Shown here: positions 42,987 to 53,848 of the stretch, piece by piece
Position numbering within the stretch: position 1 is the first letter of the stretch
How the letters are laid out: each line of letters begins with the position of its first letter
From: Leptotrichia shahii
GTDB lineage: Bacteria; Fusobacteriota; Fusobacteriia; Fusobacteriales; Leptotrichiaceae
Assembly: GCF_008327825.1 (NCBI RefSeq)
Contig: NZ_AP019827.1
Span: forward strand, 372,001-436,000
Reading direction: 5' to 3'
Length of the DNA: 64,000 nt
Notes under the pieces: model-generated
The model's input: the letters and a program-made list of their open reading frames with translations, nothing else
Databases searched by the model: none
Told to the model about the DNA's origin: nothing
Translations under genes and position numbers: made by a program

Positions 42987-43526
42987 TTAGAAACCAAAAT
43001 TATAACCTATACCAAGACTAACTCTCTTATAGTTAAGGTTTCCGTCATACCACCAAGTATCAATTTTTGATTTATTTTCTTTATACATTAATTCAGCATT
43101 GAAGTTATTATATGAAACTCCTAATCCTGCTGCATAGTACATTCCGTCATTAAAATCATTTGTGTTAAATGAATAACCCATATCTGCTTTTAAATATGGC
43201 TTTACTGGAGATGAACCTGTATCAAAATTGTATTTAGCAGTTGCATATACAGGAATTGAGTCAAACCCTTCTACAGTGTTAGAATCTTTAAGTTTTTTAT
43301 GTCCTTGGTATGCTATTCCTGCACCTACTTCTATTCCTGAAGTCATTGTATATCTATATTCTGCACCTACTTCAAATGCTCCATTTTTGACTTTATCTGA
43401 TCCAGAAAAATCATCGATGTCATATTTTCCACCAAAATCATAACCTGCTTTTACTTCAATATTATTTTGTGCTGCAAATGAAGCTAATCCTAAAACTAAA
43501 AACAATCCCATTGCCAGTTTTTTCAT
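42987..43526 (-). CDS. Small outer-membrane beta-barrel protein
   Basis: 179 residues: signal peptide KKLAMGLFLVLGLASFAAQ, then alternating strands (IEVKAGYDFGGKYDI, GAFEVGAEYRYTMTSGIEVGAGIAYQG, VYATAKYNFDT, YLKADMGYSF, MYYAAGLGVSYNNFNAELMY) and a terminal Phe (LGIGYNFGF), the outer-membrane insertion signature. Likely an eight-stranded OmpW/OmpA-barrel-like protein. Ribosome site AAAGGTGTGAAATT. No partner gene is evident. Confidence 0.88.
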   Translation of the reverse strand: MKKLAMGLFLVLGLASFAAQNNIEVKAGYDFGGKYDIDDFSGSDKVKNGAFEVGAEYRYTMTSGIEVGAGIAYQGHKKLKDSNTVEGFDSIPVYATAKYNFDTGSSPVKPYLKADMGYSFNTNDFNDGMYYAAGLGVSYNNFNAELMYKENKSKIDTWWYDGNLNYKRVSLGIGYNFGF

Positions 43527-43992
43527 AATTTCACACCTTTCTTTGTTTAATCTATGTTTAATTAAATTGTTAAATAGTTTAAAATTCTTATTTTATGTTA
43601 TATTTTTAAAAATAAAAATGCTCTTTCTAAAGTATTTAAAAATTAATATTAAACAATTTGTAACTTATTATATCTTATATTTCCATTATTAAAATTTGTA
43701 AATAATTTTATAAAATTAGTTTTTATTTTGTTAATTTTTTTAAATGATAATTTGAAAAAAACAGTAAAATAGTGTTTCATTTATTTTTATTTTTATGTGA
43801 GAATTTCCTATTTTTACTAATAAAATTTAATATTAAATATAAAATTTTGTTATTTTTCAAAATATTATGACAAATATAAAAAAATATAGTATAATATAAT
43901 GAAATTTAATTTTTGTAATAAGTTTAAATTTCTTTTGAATCAAAATAATTTGAAATAAAAAATAAAACAATAAATATAGGAGGTTTATTTGC
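43527..43992 (+). promoter_or_regulatory. Intergenic A+T-rich region with Sel1-gene promoter
   Basis: 466 bases without a gene between two divergent units. ATGACA (43867-43872), 17-base spacer, TATAAT (43890-43895) is a good promoter for the plus-strand gene, with AGGAGGTTTATTTGC at the ribosome site. Otherwise only T- and A-runs are visible. Confidence 0.6.
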
Positions 43993-45033
43993 ATGGAAAA
44001 CATTGAGTTTGACAATTTTGATAATATTGACAATAATAATTCTGAACGACTTTATCAAATGGGAAAAAACTATTATGATAATGGTTCTGATACATTAGCG
44101 GAAAAATATTTGAAAGAAGCTGCAAAAGGTGGACATAGGAATGCAGTTTTTATACTTGCTGATATCTATTTGAAATATAATAAATTAAATTTGGCAGAAA
44201 AATATTTAAAAAAGATTGCTGATGGTGGGGATTTTCAGCTTCAAAATAAACTTGGAACAGTTTATAAGAAAAAAGCTAATTTTGAACTAGCAGAATATTA
44301 CTTTAAACAAGCTATAAATAACGGTAATCAAAAAGCTCGATATAATCTTGGAAACTTATATTACCAATATAATAAAAAAAGTCTTGCGATGGAATATTTA
44401 AAACCTGCAGCAGATGAAAGAGACCAAGAAGCTCAAGTGCTGCTTTCCAAACTTTATTACGATAATGGACAAATTGAGCTAGCTGAAGAATATCTGCACA
44501 AAGCTAAAGATAATGGAGAAGCCTATTATCTCCTCGGTAAATTATATGGTGAAAAACAAGACATTGAAACTGCTGAAAGACACTTAAAAACAGCGGCAGA
44601 TATCTATGATAATAAAAAAGCTCAAGAAGTACTTTATAAACTTTATGCAGACAAAGACAATCAAACACTTACAAAGCACTATTTGACATTACTTGCAGAT
44701 GAAGATCATTTGGAATCATTTGTACTACTTGGAAACATATTTGCTAATGAAAAAAATTATAATCTTGCTTATACAAATTATAATCATTTTTTTGAAGGAA
44801 GAAAACGTGCAAATGTAAAAGTTGATATGAAAAAAATTGATGATGAAAAACTTAAATTTAATTTTGGGAAATGCTGTATAAAATTAGGTAAATTTGAGGA
44901 TGCTGAAGAGAATCTAAAAGACAATATTTATCTAAAAGTTTCGGATAATGTCATCGAAGTTGCAAAACTTTATGAAGAAGCTGACCAGTTAAAGACAGCT
45001 ATTCAATACTATAAATTAGCTTTACATGTATAA
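43993..45033 (+). CDS. Sel1/TPR-repeat protein
   Basis: 346 residues, no signal peptide, made almost wholly of 30-36-residue helical repeats: LAEKYLKEAAKGGHRNAVFI, LAEKYLKKIADGGDFQLQNK, LAEYYFKQAINNGNQKARYN and so on, with an acidic Asn/Asp-rich N-terminus (FDNFDNIDNNNSE). Such solenoids bind other proteins. A related protein is cut by the right edge of the window (63750-64000). Cytoplasmic scaffold or adaptor; partner unknown. Confidence 0.9.
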   Translation: MENIEFDNFDNIDNNNSERLYQMGKNYYDNGSDTLAEKYLKEAAKGGHRNAVFILADIYLKYNKLNLAEKYLKKIADGGDFQLQNKLGTVYKKKANFELAEYYFKQAINNGNQKARYNLGNLYYQYNKKSLAMEYLKPAADERDQEAQVLLSKLYYDNGQIELAEEYLHKAKDNGEAYYLLGKLYGEKQDIETAERHLKTAADIYDNKKAQEVLYKLYADKDNQTLTKHYLTLLADEDHLESFVLLGNIFANEKNYNLAYTNYNHFFEGRKRANVKVDMKKIDDEKLKFNFGKCCIKLGKFEDAEENLKDNIYLKVSDNVIEVAKLYEEADQLKTAIQYYKLALHV

Positions 45034-45168
45034 TTTTGTTAAAGTCTTAATTTAAAAAAAGAAAATTGTATTTGTTATCTGAAAACAAATATTCTGGAAC
45101 AGGGAGTCAGTATTCTCTTGTCCAAAAAATAGAGTTGTCAAACAAATCTATTAATAAATTTTATAAAT

Positions 45169-45279
45169 TAGACCTGTTCGATAACTATACAAACTTAGAA
45201 TTTAATAAAATAAATATCTTGAAGCAAGGGTTCTTGACCCCTTGTATAGATAAAAAACTTAGGTTATCGAACATATCTA
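45169..45279. repeat. 111-bp MITE-like element with 17-bp terminal inverted repeats
   Basis: Left TAGACCTGTTCGATAAC (45169-45185), right GTTATCGAACATATCTA (45263-45279): 15 of 17 positions pair. Both ends are TA, fitting a TA target duplication as in IS630/Tc1-type elements. Nested inverted CTATACAA / TTGTATAG and, at the centre, the dispersed palindrome CAAGGGTTCTTGACCCCTTG (45225-45244). No coding capacity. A partial relative is at 2075-2150. Another palindrome, AAAGGGTCAAGCTCCTTT, is at 45349-45366. Confidence 0.75.
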
Positions 45280-45475
45280 TTACATAATACAGAATACAGG
45301 CAATTGTAAAAGCAATAAAGATTGAATAATAGCAGTATTTATAATAACAAAGGGTCAAGCTCCTTTTATCAGAGAGTGGAGAAAATAAGAAAATTAAACA
45401 TTAGGAGATACAGGTGTTTATCCCAATTTTTAAACTTTTACAAATGACTATAATAAAAATAATTTAGGAGGAAAA

Positions 45476-46408
45476 ATGCCAACCACAAAAACAAAAATAG
45501 GTAATTTTGAATTTGAAAACTGCTTTATGAATGCGGCAGGAGTTTTCTGCTATGATAGAAATGAATTGGAACAAGTGATAAATTCAGAGGCAGGAACATT
45601 TGTTACAAAGACTGCTACATTACAGTCACGTTCAGGAAATCCTGAACCTAGATACCACGACACAGCTTTAGGAAGCATAAATTCAATGGGACTTCCAAAC
45701 TTGGGATTTGATTACTATTTGGATTATTTATTGGAATTGCAGAAAACACATCCTGACAGAACTTTCTTTTTCTCGCTTGTAGGAATGTCAACGGAAGACA
45801 CTCACGCATTACTGAAAAAAGTTCAGGAAAGTGATTTTAGCGGAATAACAGAACTTAACCTGTCTTGTCCAAATGTGCCGGGAAAACCACAAATTGCGTA
45901 CGATCTGGAAACTACTGAAAAATTATTAACAGATATTTTTTCATATTTCAAAAAGCCACTTGGAGTAAAGTTGCCTCCATATTTTGATATCGTCCACTTC
46001 GATCAAGCGGCGGCGGTATTCAATAAATTTCCATTGACATTTATAAACTGTATAAACAGCATTGGAAATGGACTTGTAATTGAAGATGAAAGCGTTGTAA
46101 TAAAACCTAAAAATGGATTTGGCGGAATTGGTGGAGAATATATAAAACCAACTGCTCTTGCTAATGTTCACGCATTTTATAAAAGATTGAACCCATCTAT
46201 TAAAATTATCGGAACAGGCGGAGTTCTTACAGGGCAAGATGCTTTTGAACATATTTTGTGCGGAGCAAGCATGGTTCAGATTGGTACAACTTTGCACAAG
46301 GAAGGTCCTGCCGCTTTTGAAAGAATTACTAATGAATTAAAAGCTATTATGGATAAAAAAGGATATAAAACTATTGAAGATTTCAGAGGGAAATTGAAAT
46401 ATTTATAA
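45476..46408 (+). CDS. pyrD: Dihydroorotate dehydrogenase, class 1A
   Basis: Soluble flavoenzyme oxidising dihydroorotate to orotate in pyrimidine synthesis, with fumarate as acceptor in class 1A. 310 residues. [54 protein letters not shown], the catalytic cysteine in [23 protein letters not shown] and [25 protein letters not shown]. The SCPN cysteine and lack of a membrane helix or PyrK partner support class 1A. Heads a run with a sirtuin and a phosphatase. Confidence 0.95.
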   Translation: MPTTKTKIGNFEFENCFMNAAGVFCYDRNELEQVINSEAGTFVTKTATLQSRSGNPEPRYHDTALGSINSMGLPNLGFDYYLDYLLELQKTHPDRTFFFSLVGMSTEDTHALLKKVQESDFSGITELNLSCPNVPGKPQIAYDLETTEKLLTDIFSYFKKPLGVKLPPYFDIVHFDQAAAVFNKFPLTFINCINSIGNGLVIEDESVVIKPKNGFGGIGGEYIKPTALANVHAFYKRLNPSIKIIGTGGVLTGQDAFEHILCGASMVQIGTTLHKEGPAAFERITNELKAIMDKKGYKTIEDFRGKLKYL

Positions 46409-46440
46409 TTTTTTTACAAAAATGAAACAAGGTGATAAAA

Positions 46441-47175
46441 ATGGATAAAATAAGTCTACTTCAGAAAATAGTTGATGAAAGTAAAAGGATTGTCTTTTTC
46501 GGAGGTGCTGGTGTTTCTACAGAATCTGGCATTCCTGATTTTAGAAGTGCAAACGGAGTCTATAACTTAAAACTTGATAGGAATTTTTCTCCAGAAGAGC
46601 TTGTTTCCCACACAATGTATGAAAAATATCCAGAAGAATTTTATGATTTTTATAAAAAGCATCTTGTTTATCCCAATGCAAAACCGAATTTTGCTCATAA
46701 ATATTTAGCAAGACTGGAACAAGATGGAAAATTGACGGCTGTTATTACTCAAAATATCGACTGTCTACATGAAATGGCTGGAAGCAAAAATGTCTTGAAG
46801 CTGCACGGAACTGTTGACAGCAATACTTGTGTTACTTGCGGTAAAAAATACAATATGGAAGAATTTTTGAAAATCTGTGAAAAAGAAAATATTCCACATT
46901 GCCCAGAATGTGATGGAATTATAAAGCCAGATGTTACTTTGTATGAGGAAATACCTGATCAGGGGACTTTTACAAAGGCAATAAACGAAATATCCAAAGC
47001 CGATACACTAATTATAGGAGGAACTTCCCTTATCGTGTATCCAGCTGCTTCTCTTATACACTATTTTCAAGGAAAAAATCTTGTTTTAATAAATAAGTCT
47101 AAGACCGAACAAGACAATTTTGCAAATTTGTCTATACATGAGAGTATAGGAGAAGTTTTTAAAAAATTAAAATAA
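46441..47175 (+). CDS. cobB: NAD-dependent protein deacylase (sirtuin)
   Basis: About 244 residues. Rossmann motif FFGGAGVSTESGIPDFRSANGVY, QNIDCLHEMAG, catalytic His in LKLHGTVDSN, four zinc cysteines (TCVTCGKKY ... HCPECDG), GGTSLIVYPAASLI and LINKSKTEQD. It removes acetyl or other acyl groups from lysine using NAD. ATG 46441 sits after AAGGTGATAAAA. Starts 32 bases after pyrD. Confidence 0.95.
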   Translation: MDKISLLQKIVDESKRIVFFGGAGVSTESGIPDFRSANGVYNLKLDRNFSPEELVSHTMYEKYPEEFYDFYKKHLVYPNAKPNFAHKYLARLEQDGKLTAVITQNIDCLHEMAGSKNVLKLHGTVDSNTCVTCGKKYNMEEFLKICEKENIPHCPECDGIIKPDVTLYEEIPDQGTFTKAINEISKADTLIIGGTSLIVYPAASLIHYFQGKNLVLINKSKTEQDNFANLSIHESIGEVFKKLK

Positions 47176-47211
47176 TTAGAATTGAGATAAAAAATAAATA
47201 AAGAGGTGAAA

Positions 47212-47667
47212 ATGGTAAAAGTATTATTTGTCTGTCTAGGAAATATATGCCGTTCCCCGATGGCAGAGGCAGTCTTTCGAGATATGGTAAAAAAAGAAGG
47301 GCTATCTGACAAAATTATTATTGACTCAGCTGCAACAAGTTCTTGGGAACATGGAAATCCAGTCCATCACGGTACTAAAGCTAGGCTTGCCAAAGAAGGA
47401 ATCAGCGTAAAGGGAATGTATTCAAGAATTTTAAATAATGATGACTTGGATGCTGATTATATTATTGGAATGGATGAAAGCAATATAGAAAATATAAAAC
47501 TTTTCGCAGATGGCAAAAATAAAGGTGAAATAAAAATGCTGCTCGAATATGCAGGAGAAAAACGGGAAATAAAAGATCCATGGTTTACTGGAGATTTTGA
47601 TACAACTTATAATGATGTTGTAAAAGGTTGTACTGCATTATTAAAATTTATAAAAAAAAAGAGTTAA
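47212..47667 (+). CDS. Low-molecular-weight protein-tyrosine phosphatase
   Basis: About 151 residues. P-loop VCLGNICRSPMAEAVF (C8-X5-R14) at the N-terminus, YIIGMDESNIENI, and the acid loop IKDPWFTGDFDTTY (Asp general acid). Such enzymes pair with tyrosine kinases controlling capsule export (Wzb type) or act as arginine phosphatases; no kinase is nearby. Starts 36 bases after the sirtuin, and a terminator follows. Confidence 0.94.
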   Translation: MVKVLFVCLGNICRSPMAEAVFRDMVKKEGLSDKIIIDSAATSSWEHGNPVHHGTKARLAKEGISVKGMYSRILNNDDLDADYIIGMDESNIENIKLFADGKNKGEIKMLLEYAGEKREIKDPWFTGDFDTTYNDVVKGCTALLKFIKKKS

Positions 47668-47682
47668 ATATTTAAATTTATA

Positions 47683-47723
47683 AAAAAACTTTTGAGATAT
47701 TAATTTTCTTAAAAGTTTTTTAT
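47683..47723 (+). terminator. Rho-independent terminator
   Basis: AAAAAACTTTTGAG pairs with CTTAAAAGTTTTTT; ends the pyrD-cobB-phosphatase run. Confidence 0.85.
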
Positions 47724-47849
47724 ATTGTTGACTTTTTCTTATAAATAAAAAAATACCCTAATCAGATAGAGCATTCTTTTTACCTTTTTAATTTAATATG
47801 GATAATATATATTAATAATGAGAATTTTTCATTTCTTCAACTATATTAA

Positions 47850-49031
47850 TTATTTTTTTATAAATTTATGATAAATCCAATCAACTATAATAGCAATCGC
47901 ATTATCTCCAGAAACATTAGCTGCTGTTCCAAAGCTGTCCTGTGTTATGTAAAGTGCAATTAAAAGAGAGGCCATTGGGCTGCTTGAGGCAATTCCAACC
48001 ATTCCTAAAAATGGAAGTGCAGACATTATTGCTCCTCCAGGTGCTCCAGGTGCGGCTACCATTGCCACTCCAAGAACCATTATAAATGGAAAAATTGTTG
48101 ACATTCCATAGGACATATCGTGCATCATAAGCACAGTAACAACACAGCTTGTAATTGTAATAATGCTTCCAGCCAAGTGAATTGTGGCACATAAAGGAAC
48201 TACAAATTCACGAATTTCAGGCGATGTTCCATTTTTTTTGGAACATTCAATATTTATTGGGATTGTGGCAGCTGAAGACTGTGTACCAAGAGCTGTAAAA
48301 TATCCAGGAATCTGATTTTTCATACAGACAAATGGATTTTTTCCTGAAAGTCCGCCAGCAAATATAAATAAACCTGCAGTATATAAGATATGTAAAATTA
48401 TTACACAAATAAATACTTTTAAAAATATTGAAAGTGTTGCAAAAATTTGTCCGCTGTAAGTCATATTCATAAAGGTTCCAAAAATATAAATTGGAAGCAG
48501 CGGAATAATTGAGGTACTTAACAATTTTGTAATTATTTTTGAAAATTCCCGAAAAAGATTGTAAGTCGTTTGACCTTCTCCCTTGTTTCTAAGCCAGCTT
48601 ATCGAAAGTCCCATTATAAAGGCAAAAATAATCGCTGAGGTTACATCGAACATTGGTGTAACTGGAATGTCAAAATAAGCTGTCAAAAGATTCTTTTCAG
48701 GATGTTCTACCGTCACAAATGAAGCAAAATTAAGAATTTTTGGAAAAATAGTAATTGCCATAAAATATGAAAGCGTCCCTGCAATAATTGTAGAAATGTA
48801 AGCTATCAAAGTTGTAATCCCGAGTAATTTTCCAGCTCCATGCCGTAAATCTGAAATCCCAGTTACAACAAATCCAATAATCATAAATGGAATAATAAAT
48901 GACAAATATTTACTAAACAGCGATGAAAACGTAACAAAAATCCTTATAACTGGACTTGGTAAAACTAATCCTAGCAAAATACCAAGAACAATCGAAATAA
49001 TCAAACGTGGCACAAGCCCTATTTTTTTCAT
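47850..49031 (-). CDS. Dicarboxylate/amino-acid:cation symporter (DAACS family)
   Basis: 393 residues, about eight spans plus re-entrant loops. LVPRLIISIVLGILLGLVLP at the N-terminus, ALGTQSSAATIPINIE (the serine-rich HP1 tip), VAMVAAPGAPGGAIMSALPFLGM (HP2) and FGTAANVSGDNAIAIIVDWIY (the substrate/sodium site with Asp). GltP/SstT-like; the exact substrate (glutamate, aspartate, serine or dicarboxylate) is not resolved. Strong ribosome site AAGGAGAGAAAATATTTT. Confidence 0.93.
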   Translation of the reverse strand: MKKIGLVPRLIISIVLGILLGLVLPSPVIRIFVTFSSLFSKYLSFIIPFMIIGFVVTGISDLRHGAGKLLGITTLIAYISTIIAGTLSYFMAITIFPKILNFASFVTVEHPEKNLLTAYFDIPVTPMFDVTSAIIFAFIMGLSISWLRNKGEGQTTYNLFREFSKIITKLLSTSIIPLLPIYIFGTFMNMTYSGQIFATLSIFLKVFICVIILHILYTAGLFIFAGGLSGKNPFVCMKNQIPGYFTALGTQSSAATIPINIECSKKNGTSPEIREFVVPLCATIHLAGSIITITSCVVTVLMMHDMSYGMSTIFPFIMVLGVAMVAAPGAPGGAIMSALPFLGMVGIASSSPMASLLIALYITQDSFGTAANVSGDNAIAIIVDWIYHKFIKK

Positions 49032-49456
49032 AAAATATTTTCTCTCCTTATAAAATTTTTACATTGGCCATTTGTAAAAACATAAAAATTCCAATAAATA
49101 CAGCATTTTTAAATTTTTTAGCTTTATTATTTCCTTCTGCTCTTTGACAAGGAGTCTTGCCTCCATGTAGTCTTAAATATTCCTGTTATTCAATTTTTAT
49201 CGCTTTTATTTTTACAATTGCCTAAAATTTTTTCATAACAAAACTAATCCCGCAACCCAACCTCAACATTATCAATTAACATACGGTAATAACTATTACA
49301 ATAATTCGTACAGATGTAACAATACTGGGATTAACTATAACTTTTGCAACTTCCCCGCATTACTCACATTGTGAGATATTTTTCCCCTAATATCCAAAGG
49401 TTTATGTTCACCTTAATAATGTTTACTCCTAAAATTTTTAGTTTTAAATTATATTT
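49032..49456. other. Gap with a palindrome copy and possible gene remnant
   Basis: 425 bases lacking a convincing gene. A decayed copy of the dispersed palindrome (CAAGGAGTCTTGCCTCCATG, 49148-49167) and CTCACATTGTGAG followed by an A/T-run near 49364 are visible. The minus strand between 49250 and 49360 is open for about 25 codons and slightly less A+T-rich than its surroundings, possibly a relic; nothing is recognisable. Confidence 0.4.
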
Positions 49457-49915
49457 TTACTCTCCAATTAAATCAATAGTCCAGTTTGCCTGCTGTAATT
49501 TTGTATCAGTTTCACGAATTTCCTTAGAAAGTTTATCCAGATTTTTTTGCTGTTCAGGTATATTAACTGTACTAAAAATTTTTATTTCCGTTGCAGAATA
49601 TAAATTTACCTTTTGACTTGCAATTTCAATAAATTCACGTAAAATTCCCGCCTTTTGTGAAAGCATGTCTTTTTTAGCAATTAACTCTACTAATGAAATT
49701 CCATCAATTTTTGAAAGAGTATTTGTTCTATTTATCTTTATTACTAATTCTGTTAATTGAGAAATCAAGGCAGTTAATTCAGTTAATAAAAATTCAGGAT
49801 CTTCGGCAGGTTCTTCATTTTCCTGAACTTTGGCATTATTATTAAGCCTTACCTTTAATTGTGCAATTCTTTTTTGAATATCAGCACGTAAAATAAGAGC
49901 CTCAGCGATTTTCAT
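49457..49915 (-). CDS. DIP1984-family (septicolysin-like) helical protein
   Basis: 152 residues, all-alpha with coiled-coil character. MKIAEALILRADIQKRIAQLKVRL, the acidic NEEPAEDPEFLL, then IKINRTN, LSKIDGISLVELIAKKD and the C-terminal LQQANWTIDLIGE match the DIP1984 group, some members of which are annotated septicolysin; no toxic role is proven here. The start at 49915 follows AGGAGGATAAATAAA; the longer frame to 50044 is a non-coding extension. Single gene. Confidence 0.85.
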   Translation of the reverse strand: MKIAEALILRADIQKRIAQLKVRLNNNAKVQENEEPAEDPEFLLTELTALISQLTELVIKINRTNTLSKIDGISLVELIAKKDMLSQKAGILREFIEIASQKVNLYSATEIKIFSTVNIPEQQKNLDKLSKEIRETDTKLQQANWTIDLIGE

Positions 49916-50082
49916 TTTATTTATCCTCCTGTCTTTTGGTTTTATATATTTAAAGTATAATAGAAAAAACAGAAAATGTAAAGAATATTTTTCTATAGAA
50001 TAATTGCATATTGAAATTTTTTTGTAATAACAAATAATCTTCACACCTTTTTAAAAAAATGAAAAAATTTTTAAAAAAAGTG

Positions 50083-50148
50083 TTGACAAAATTAAAAAAA
50101 TGTAATATTATATATTTGTGATTAGCACTAAATGCTAGAGAGTGCTAA
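50083..50148 (+). promoter_or_regulatory. Heat-shock promoter with CIRCE operator
   Basis: TTGACA (50083-50088), 17-base spacer, TATTAT (50106-50111); CIRCE TTAGCACTA-N9-GAGTGCTAA at 50122-50148 covers the start-site region. HrcA, encoded next, binds this element and represses the operon until heat stress; one base of the canonical left arm differs. Confidence 0.92.
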
Positions 50149-50171
50149 CAAGAAAAAAGGAAGGTGCCAAG

Positions 50172-51221
50172 ATGAATGATAGGGAGCAATTAATTTTAAA
50201 GGCTATTATCAAGCATTATCTGGAATTTGGTGAGAGTGTAGGATCACGGACACTTGAGAAAAAATACAATATTGGAGTGTCTTCAGCCACTATTCGAAAT
50301 ACAATGGCAGATTTGGAAGATAAGGGTCTAATTGTAAAAACACATACATCTTCTGGACGTATTCCGACAAGTGAAGGATATAAGCTGTATGTCGATGAGC
50401 TTTTGAAAATTAGAGATATTTCCCAAGAGGAAAAGGCGAAAGTCATGCAGGCGTACAATAAGCGGATGAATCAAATTGATGTGATATTTGAAGAAACATC
50501 CAGGTTATTGTCAAAGATTAGTCAATATGCTGGTGTTGTTTTGGAGCCAGCATTTACGCAGGAAGGTGTAAGAAAGGTAAAGCTGGTGCATATTAATGAC
50601 ACGACCGTACTTGCTGTGGTTATAATGAATTCTTCTCTTACAAAAAATTTGAATATTTTTTTGGAAAATCCTGTAACTGAAAATGAAGTTGAGAAAATAA
50701 ACGATTTTTTAAATGAAAAAATTACAAATAGTCAGTATTTTACGTTATCTGATTTAAAAGATTTTTTTACAAATACAAATCTATTTTCACAAAGCGATTT
50801 CCAAGGCAATGGGATTTCAGATGAAGGAAAATTATTTTTTGAAGGCGGAACGAATCTTATTGAAAACAATACATCTGATATAATGAACATTATAAATCGT
50901 GTAAAACTGTTTAACAATCCGAATGATTTGCGAAATGTATTTTCACAGTTTTTGCAAATGGAGGAATTTCAAGATGGAGAAGTGAATGTAATTTTTGGAG
51001 AAGATTTGAAAATTGCAGGGCTTGAGGATTTCTCATTCGTATTTTCGGTTTATACGCTTAATAATGCGAAGGGAATTATCGGTGTGATTGGACCAAAGCG
51101 GATGGAATATTCAAAGACGGTTGGACTCGTTGAGTATGTGGCAGAGGAAGTAAATCAGTTGTTAAATCAAAAAATAAATAAGAAGGAGAGTGGGGTTTTT
51201 AAATGTCTGAGAAAGATTTAG
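50172..51221 (+). CDS. hrcA: Heat-inducible transcription repressor HrcA
   Basis: About 349 residues. Winged-helix N-terminus (EQLILKAIIKHYLEFGESVGSRTLEKKYNIGVSSATIRNTMADLEDKGL, of which GVSSATIRNTMADLE is the recognition part), TSSGRIPTSEGYKLYVDELL, and the C-terminal GVIGPKRMEYSKTVGLVEYV. The ATG at 50172 follows GGAAGGTGCCAAG; a GTG at 50142 falls inside CIRCE and is not credible. Its end overlaps grpE by 19 bases, so the two are translationally coupled. Confidence 0.96.
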   Translation: MNDREQLILKAIIKHYLEFGESVGSRTLEKKYNIGVSSATIRNTMADLEDKGLIVKTHTSSGRIPTSEGYKLYVDELLKIRDISQEEKAKVMQAYNKRMNQIDVIFEETSRLLSKISQYAGVVLEPAFTQEGVRKVKLVHINDTTVLAVVIMNSSLTKNLNIFLENPVTENEVEKINDFLNEKITNSQYFTLSDLKDFFTNTNLFSQSDFQGNGISDEGKLFFEGGTNLIENNTSDIMNIINRVKLFNNPNDLRNVFSQFLQMEEFQDGEVNVIFGEDLKIAGLEDFSFVFSVYTLNNAKGIIGVIGPKRMEYSKTVGLVEYVAEEVNQLLNQKINKKESGVFKCLRKI

Positions 51222-51769
51222 AAAAAGAAGAAAAAGTCGAAGAATCAAAGGAAGCGGTAGATAAGGAAGATAAAACTGATGATTCTGAAAAGGAAATTAA
51301 AGAAGAAACACCTGAAGAAGTAATTGCAAAACTTGAGAAGGACTTGGAAGAATGGAAAAGTTCTTATACAAGAAAGTTAGCTGAGTTTCAAAACTTTACA
51401 AAAAGAAAAGAAAATGAAGTTGCTGAAATGAAAAAATATGCTTCCGAAGGAATTATCACAAAATTATTAGATAACATTGATAATTTAGAAAGAGCTGAAC
51501 AGGCCTCTGCTGAAACTAAAAACTTTGATGCACTGGTTGAAGGAGTTAATATGATTTTGAGAAATTTGAAAAATCTTTTGACTGAAGAAGGTGTTGAAGA
51601 ATTGGAAGCAGCAGAAGGTGTGAAATTTAATCCTTATGAACATCAAGCGATGATGACTGAAAATGTGGAAAATTTAGACAATGATGTTATTGTGAAAGTG
51701 TTCCAAAAAGGATATAAATTGAAAGGGAAAGTTATAAGACCAGCGATGGTAACAGTTAATAAAAAGTAA
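51203..51769 (+). CDS. grpE: GrpE, nucleotide exchange factor of DnaK
   Basis: 188 residues. Acidic disordered N-terminus (KEEKVEESKEAVDKEDK), long coiled coil (LEKDLEEWKSSYTRKLAEFQNFTKRKENE) and C-terminal beta domain (GVEELEAAEGVKFNPYEHQAMM, VIVKVFQKGYKLKGKVIRPAMV). Starts inside hrcA after GGAGAGTGGGG. Part of the CIRCE-controlled operon. Confidence 0.96.
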   Translation: MSEKDLEKEEKVEESKEAVDKEDKTDDSEKEIKEETPEEVIAKLEKDLEEWKSSYTRKLAEFQNFTKRKENEVAEMKKYASEGIITKLLDNIDNLERAEQASAETKNFDALVEGVNMILRNLKNLLTEEGVEELEAAEGVKFNPYEHQAMMTENVENLDNDVIVKVFQKGYKLKGKVIRPAMVTVNKK

Positions 51770-51835
51770 TTTTGTAAAAGTTATAATTTGAAAATTCAAA
51801 GAATAAATTTTAAAATAAGACTTTTATAAAAAAAT

Positions 51836-51865
51836 TAAATAAATTTAAATAAATTTAAATAAATT
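51836..51865 (+). repeat. Tandem 10-bp repeat upstream of dnaK
   Basis: About three head-to-tail copies of TTAAATAAAT in the grpE-dnaK gap. Low-complexity spacer; slippage-prone. Confidence 0.8.
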
Positions 51866-51867
51866 GA

Positions 51868-53712
<1,845 letters not shown>

Positions 53713-53749
53713 TTTAAGAAGTAGAAATTTAAAGTGAAAGATAGGATTG

Positions 53750-53777
53750 AGAAGGGGAATTAGTTCTCCTTCTTTTG
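53750..53777 (+). terminator. Rho-independent terminator after dnaK
   Basis: AGAAGG-G-GAA / TTC-T-CCTTCT stem and TTTTG tail; closes the hrcA-grpE-dnaK operon before mazEF. Confidence 0.85.
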
Positions 53778-53806
53778 TAAAAAATAATTGATTTTTTCAT
53801 AAAAAA

Positions 53807-53829
53807 AAGTATATACTATGTATATACTT
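53807..53829 (+). promoter_or_regulatory. mazEF operator palindrome
   Basis: AAGTATATAC-TAT-GTATATACTT, a perfect 10-bp inverted repeat 19 bases before the mazE ATG. It contains TATACT-like -10 hexamers, so MazE (alone or with MazF) bound here would repress its own operon, the usual toxin-antitoxin logic. Confidence 0.7.
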
Positions 53830-53848
53830 AATAGAAAGAGAGATTATT

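Noticed and set aside
45066-45287. Plus-strand frame of 73 codons after the Sel1 gene
   Set aside because: It runs through the MITE-like element and its inverted repeats; the frame is accidental and no ribosome site is present.
49916-50044. 43-residue N-terminal extension of the DIP1984-like protein
   Set aside because: Phe/Tyr/Lys-rich, lies before AGGAGGATAAATAAA and matches no family.
50142-50171. GTG start for hrcA
   Set aside because: It lies inside the CIRCE operator and upstream of the real ribosome site; ATG 50172 fits the family.
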